DNA from: JASJCL01 sp050291585
GTDB taxonomy: Bacteria; Desulfobacterota; Desulfobacteria; Desulfobacterales; Desulfosarcinaceae
Direction: 5' to 3'
Length of the DNA: 64,000 nt
Assembly: GCA_050291585.1 (NCBI GenBank)
Contig: JBNKKA010000003.1
Span: forward strand, 1 to 64,000
How positions within the stretch are numbered: the first letter of the stretch is position 1; the number at the start of each line of letters is the position of its first letter. The position numbers were made by a program, and so were the translations under genes. This document shows positions 62,369 to 64,000 of this stretch, piece after piece. The notes below the pieces were generated by a model. The model worked only from the letters and a program-made list of their open reading frames with translations, was not told the DNA's origin and did not search any database.

Positions 62369-62408
62369 GATCCGAAATCTCCCCCTAATGGGAGATTTCG
62401 GATCTTTT
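62369..62408 (+). terminator. Rho-independent terminator of sucCD
   Basis: GATCCGAAATCTCCC (62369-62383) pairs with GGGAGATTTCGGATC (62390-62404), a perfect 15-bp stem with a 6-base loop, followed by TTTTGATCT. Confidence 0.95.
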
Positions 62409-62482
62409 GATCTGGTCCTAGCACAGCCGCTTGTGGTAGACAGAGTTCTTGGTCAGTTACCCTAACCACCCGGCAGGTTTTT

Positions 62483-62839
62483 ATGCACGAAATGGGCATC
62501 GCCCTCGAGATCATCGACATCGCCACCGCATCCATTCCCGCCGATCTGGTCGGGGCCAAGGTGGCGCGGGTCAATTTGGAGGTGGGCAAGCTCTCGGCCA
62601 TCGTGCCCGACAGCCTGCGCTTCTGCTTCTCCATCGCCACCAAGGAGACCGCCCTCGAGGGGGCCGAACTGGTGATCGACACCCGGCCGGTGGTGGCGAT
62701 CTGCAAGGGCTGCGGACTGCGCTGGACCATCGAAAGCCCGGTTTTCACCTGCCCGGAATGTGAGGGCACCGACCTGACCCTGGCGTCGGGCCGTGAACTG
62801 GATATCACCTCCATTGAAATCGCCGAGGAGGAGGACTGA
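62483..62839 (+). CDS. hypA: Hydrogenase maturation nickel-metallochaperone HypA
   Basis: The 118-residue protein has the required MHE start (His2 binds nickel) in MHEMGIALEIIDIATASIPA. The zinc site is Cys74-x2-Cys77 (CKGC) and Cys90-x2-Cys93 (CPEC). VNLEVGKLSAIVPDSLRFCF is the conserved middle. HypA receives or passes nickel to HypB for [NiFe]-hydrogenase assembly. It is 2 bases upstream of hypB. Confidence 0.96.
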   Translation: MHEMGIALEIIDIATASIPADLVGAKVARVNLEVGKLSAIVPDSLRFCFSIATKETALEGAELVIDTRPVVAICKGCGLRWTIESPVFTCPECEGTDLTLASGRELDITSIEIAEEED

Positions 62840-62841
62840 AG

Positions 62842-63621
62842 ATGTTTCATCTCTACCGGTACCCCACAGCACAGCACCACAGCCATTTCCACAAACCCCA
62901 TGACAAGGCGGTCGGGAGCGAACCAGCGGTGGAGCGCAAGCGTTCGGGAACCCGCGAGATCCAGGTGGTCCGGCGTGTACTGGATGCCAACGACATCATG
63001 GCCGACCGCAACCGCGAGCGTTTCAAGGCGGAGAATGTCTTCGTGCTCAACATGATGAGCTCTCCCGGTTCGGGAAAGACCACCACCCTCCAGAAGACCC
63101 TGGCCCACCTCATGCCCGATATCCGTTGCGCCGTCATCGTCGGCGATATCTGCACGACCAACGACGCCGATCGCCTGGCGGCTTCAGGGGCCCCGGTGGT
63201 GCAGATCAACACCGATGAGTTCGGCGGTGACTGCCACCTGGCGGCCCACGTCATCGAAAAGGCCCTGGGGGGTATCGATCTGGCCGCCATCGACCTCCTC
63301 ATCGTGGAGAACATCGGCAACCTGGTCTGTCCTGCGGAGTTCGACATCGGCGAAGACGCCCGCGTGGTGGTCCTCTCGGTCACCGAGGGGGAAGACAAGC
63401 CAGCCAAGTACCCCCTCATGTTCCGCGAGTGCGACGTGGCCCTGCTAAATAAGACTGACCTGCTGCCCTACCTGGACTTCGATCTCCAGCTGGCCCTTTC
63501 TACCCTGGCTCAGGTTCACCCCCACATGCCCGTCTACGAGGTGTCGGCAAAGACCGAAGCGGGTTTCGAGCCCTGGCTGGCCTGGATCAGGGAGGTCGTG
63601 CACACCAAGATTCCAGACTGA
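62842..63621 (+). CDS. hypB: Hydrogenase maturation GTPase HypB
   Basis: The 259-residue protein has Walker A MMSSPGSGKTTTLQKTL (Lys79), VVQINTDEFGGDCHLAAHVI with the Cys/His metal-site residues, ENIGNLVCPAEFD, SVTEGEDKPAKYPLMF and LLNKTDLLPYLDFD. The N-terminus is a short His-containing stretch (HLYRYPTAQHHSHFHKPH), far less than long His-rich tails, and has no CxxCGC motif. GGAGGAGGAC precedes the ATG. It inserts nickel into hydrogenase large subunits with HypA. The remaining hyp genes and the hydrogenase itself are outside the window. Confidence 0.96.
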   Translation: MFHLYRYPTAQHHSHFHKPHDKAVGSEPAVERKRSGTREIQVVRRVLDANDIMADRNRERFKAENVFVLNMMSSPGSGKTTTLQKTLAHLMPDIRCAVIVGDICTTNDADRLAASGAPVVQINTDEFGGDCHLAAHVIEKALGGIDLAAIDLLIVENIGNLVCPAEFDIGEDARVVVLSVTEGEDKPAKYPLMFRECDVALLNKTDLLPYLDFDLQLALSTLAQVHPHMPVYEVSAKTEAGFEPWLAWIREVVHTKIPD

Positions 63622-63987
63622 TTCACGCGGCGTTTGAAGTTTAGATTCAGATTTTTCTTGAAGTAGTTTGTGACCCCTGAATTCGGGGGTCAAGTTATTG
63701 CCATCATGGCCGATATCTGTTTTGATTGCACCTGACCTAAGTGTCCTCCCGAAAAAAGCGCTACGCTCTATCATAAATCGCGCGGATCAACGCTGAGGCA
63801 CCCGTCCATTTGAGGGGTGCTCACGTTTTTTGTTATATGGCTGTCCATGACGACGGAACAGTGAGCGCTGATATGGGCTGCCGGCCGAGAGCTATTCATT
63901 AGGCGCTTCCCCGTGACGCGGGAACGATTTTTTGACACTGCCTGACTCCAGATGGGTCAGGCATCAACAGAAGAAAGGAAATAATAG
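63622..63987. other. Intergenic region after hypB
   Basis: These 366 bases hold a terminator (listed) and two short dyads: TGACCCC/GGGGTCA (63671-63677 and 63686-63692) and TGCCTGAC/GTCAGGCA (63939-63946 and 63956-63963). The latter may be in the leader of the next gene. No gene is seen. Confidence 0.45.
63795..63832 (+). terminator. Probable terminator of hypAB
   Basis: GAG(G)CACCC (63795-63803) pairs with GGGTGCTC (63815-63822) with one bulged G, followed by ACG and a six-T run. Confidence 0.65.
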
Positions 63988-64000
63988 ATGCAGAGAAGAA
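63988..64000 (+). CDS. Start of a further gene, cut by the right edge
   Basis: An ATG at 63988 follows the ribosome-site-like AGAAAGGAA by 8 bases and reads MQRR to the edge. Only four codons are visible, so nothing can be said of its product. Confidence 0.35.

Overview
The window looks like a chromosomal segment of a GC-rich, Gram-negative, anaerobic member of the Desulfobacterota (former Deltaproteobacteria). The evidence is a complete propionate/methylmalonyl-CoA route (CoA activation, biotin transcarboxylase, epimerase, B12 mutase with its GTPase, succinyl-CoA ligase) with no biotin carboxylase in view, many sigma-54 regulators, hydrogenase maturation genes, and an outer-membrane barrel protein and lipoproteins. 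No genus can be assigned by eye. I found no tRNA, rRNA, CRISPR array, insertion sequence or phage gene.

Layout. (1) 1-2.7 kb: the truncated start of a secreted protein, an outer-membrane porin with a strong terminator, and a lipoprotein. (2) 2.8-13.2 kb: a dense one-direction cell-surface glycan cluster with MBOAT acyltransferase, SGNH-like partner, GSCFA protein, left-handed beta-helix acetyltransferase, four glycosyltransferases, a histidine phosphatase and a polysaccharide deacetylase. (3) 13.2-25.7 kb, same strand and almost gap-free: a small FtsX-type permease, a LolD/MacB-type ATPase, a 1618-residue FtsX permease carrying a peptidase-M28-like region without its metal ligands, two large OPT-like membrane proteins, two unknown proteins and an orphan PqqD-like protein. 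Regions 2 and 3 may form one envelope system; this is my main candidate for something undescribed. (4) 25.8-34.3 kb: a partner-switching signalling set (STAS, RsbW-like kinase, cNMP-binding protein, two SpoIIE phosphatases) around an ABC exporter with a very unusual nucleotide-binding domain. (5) 34.5-37.3 kb: DUF2065, queA, tgt and a NifU-like protein.

(6) 37.5-45 kb: a Cache sensor kinase and sigma-54 response regulator, followed by satP and an acetyl/propionyl-CoA ligase. A close-to-consensus sigma-54 promoter and two related upstream palindromes lie between regulator and target. (7) 45.3-51.7 kb: aminotransferase, methylmalonyl-CoA epimerase, a CoA-transferase, a second sigma-54 regulator and an orphan TRAP binding protein; two more sigma-54-like sites lie here. 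(8) 52-62.4 kb: TetR regulator, methylmalonyl-CoA mutase, MeaB, transcarboxylase subunits, a small subunit-like protein and sucCD. (9) 62.5-63.6 kb: hypA and hypB, then the first codons of another gene at the right edge.

Together regions 6-8 import short-chain acids, activate them to CoA esters, and convert propionyl-CoA via (S)- and (R)-methylmalonyl-CoA to succinyl-CoA and succinate with ATP formation (or the reverse, in fermentative growth). All functional calls come from reading the translated sequences by eye; no database search was run.
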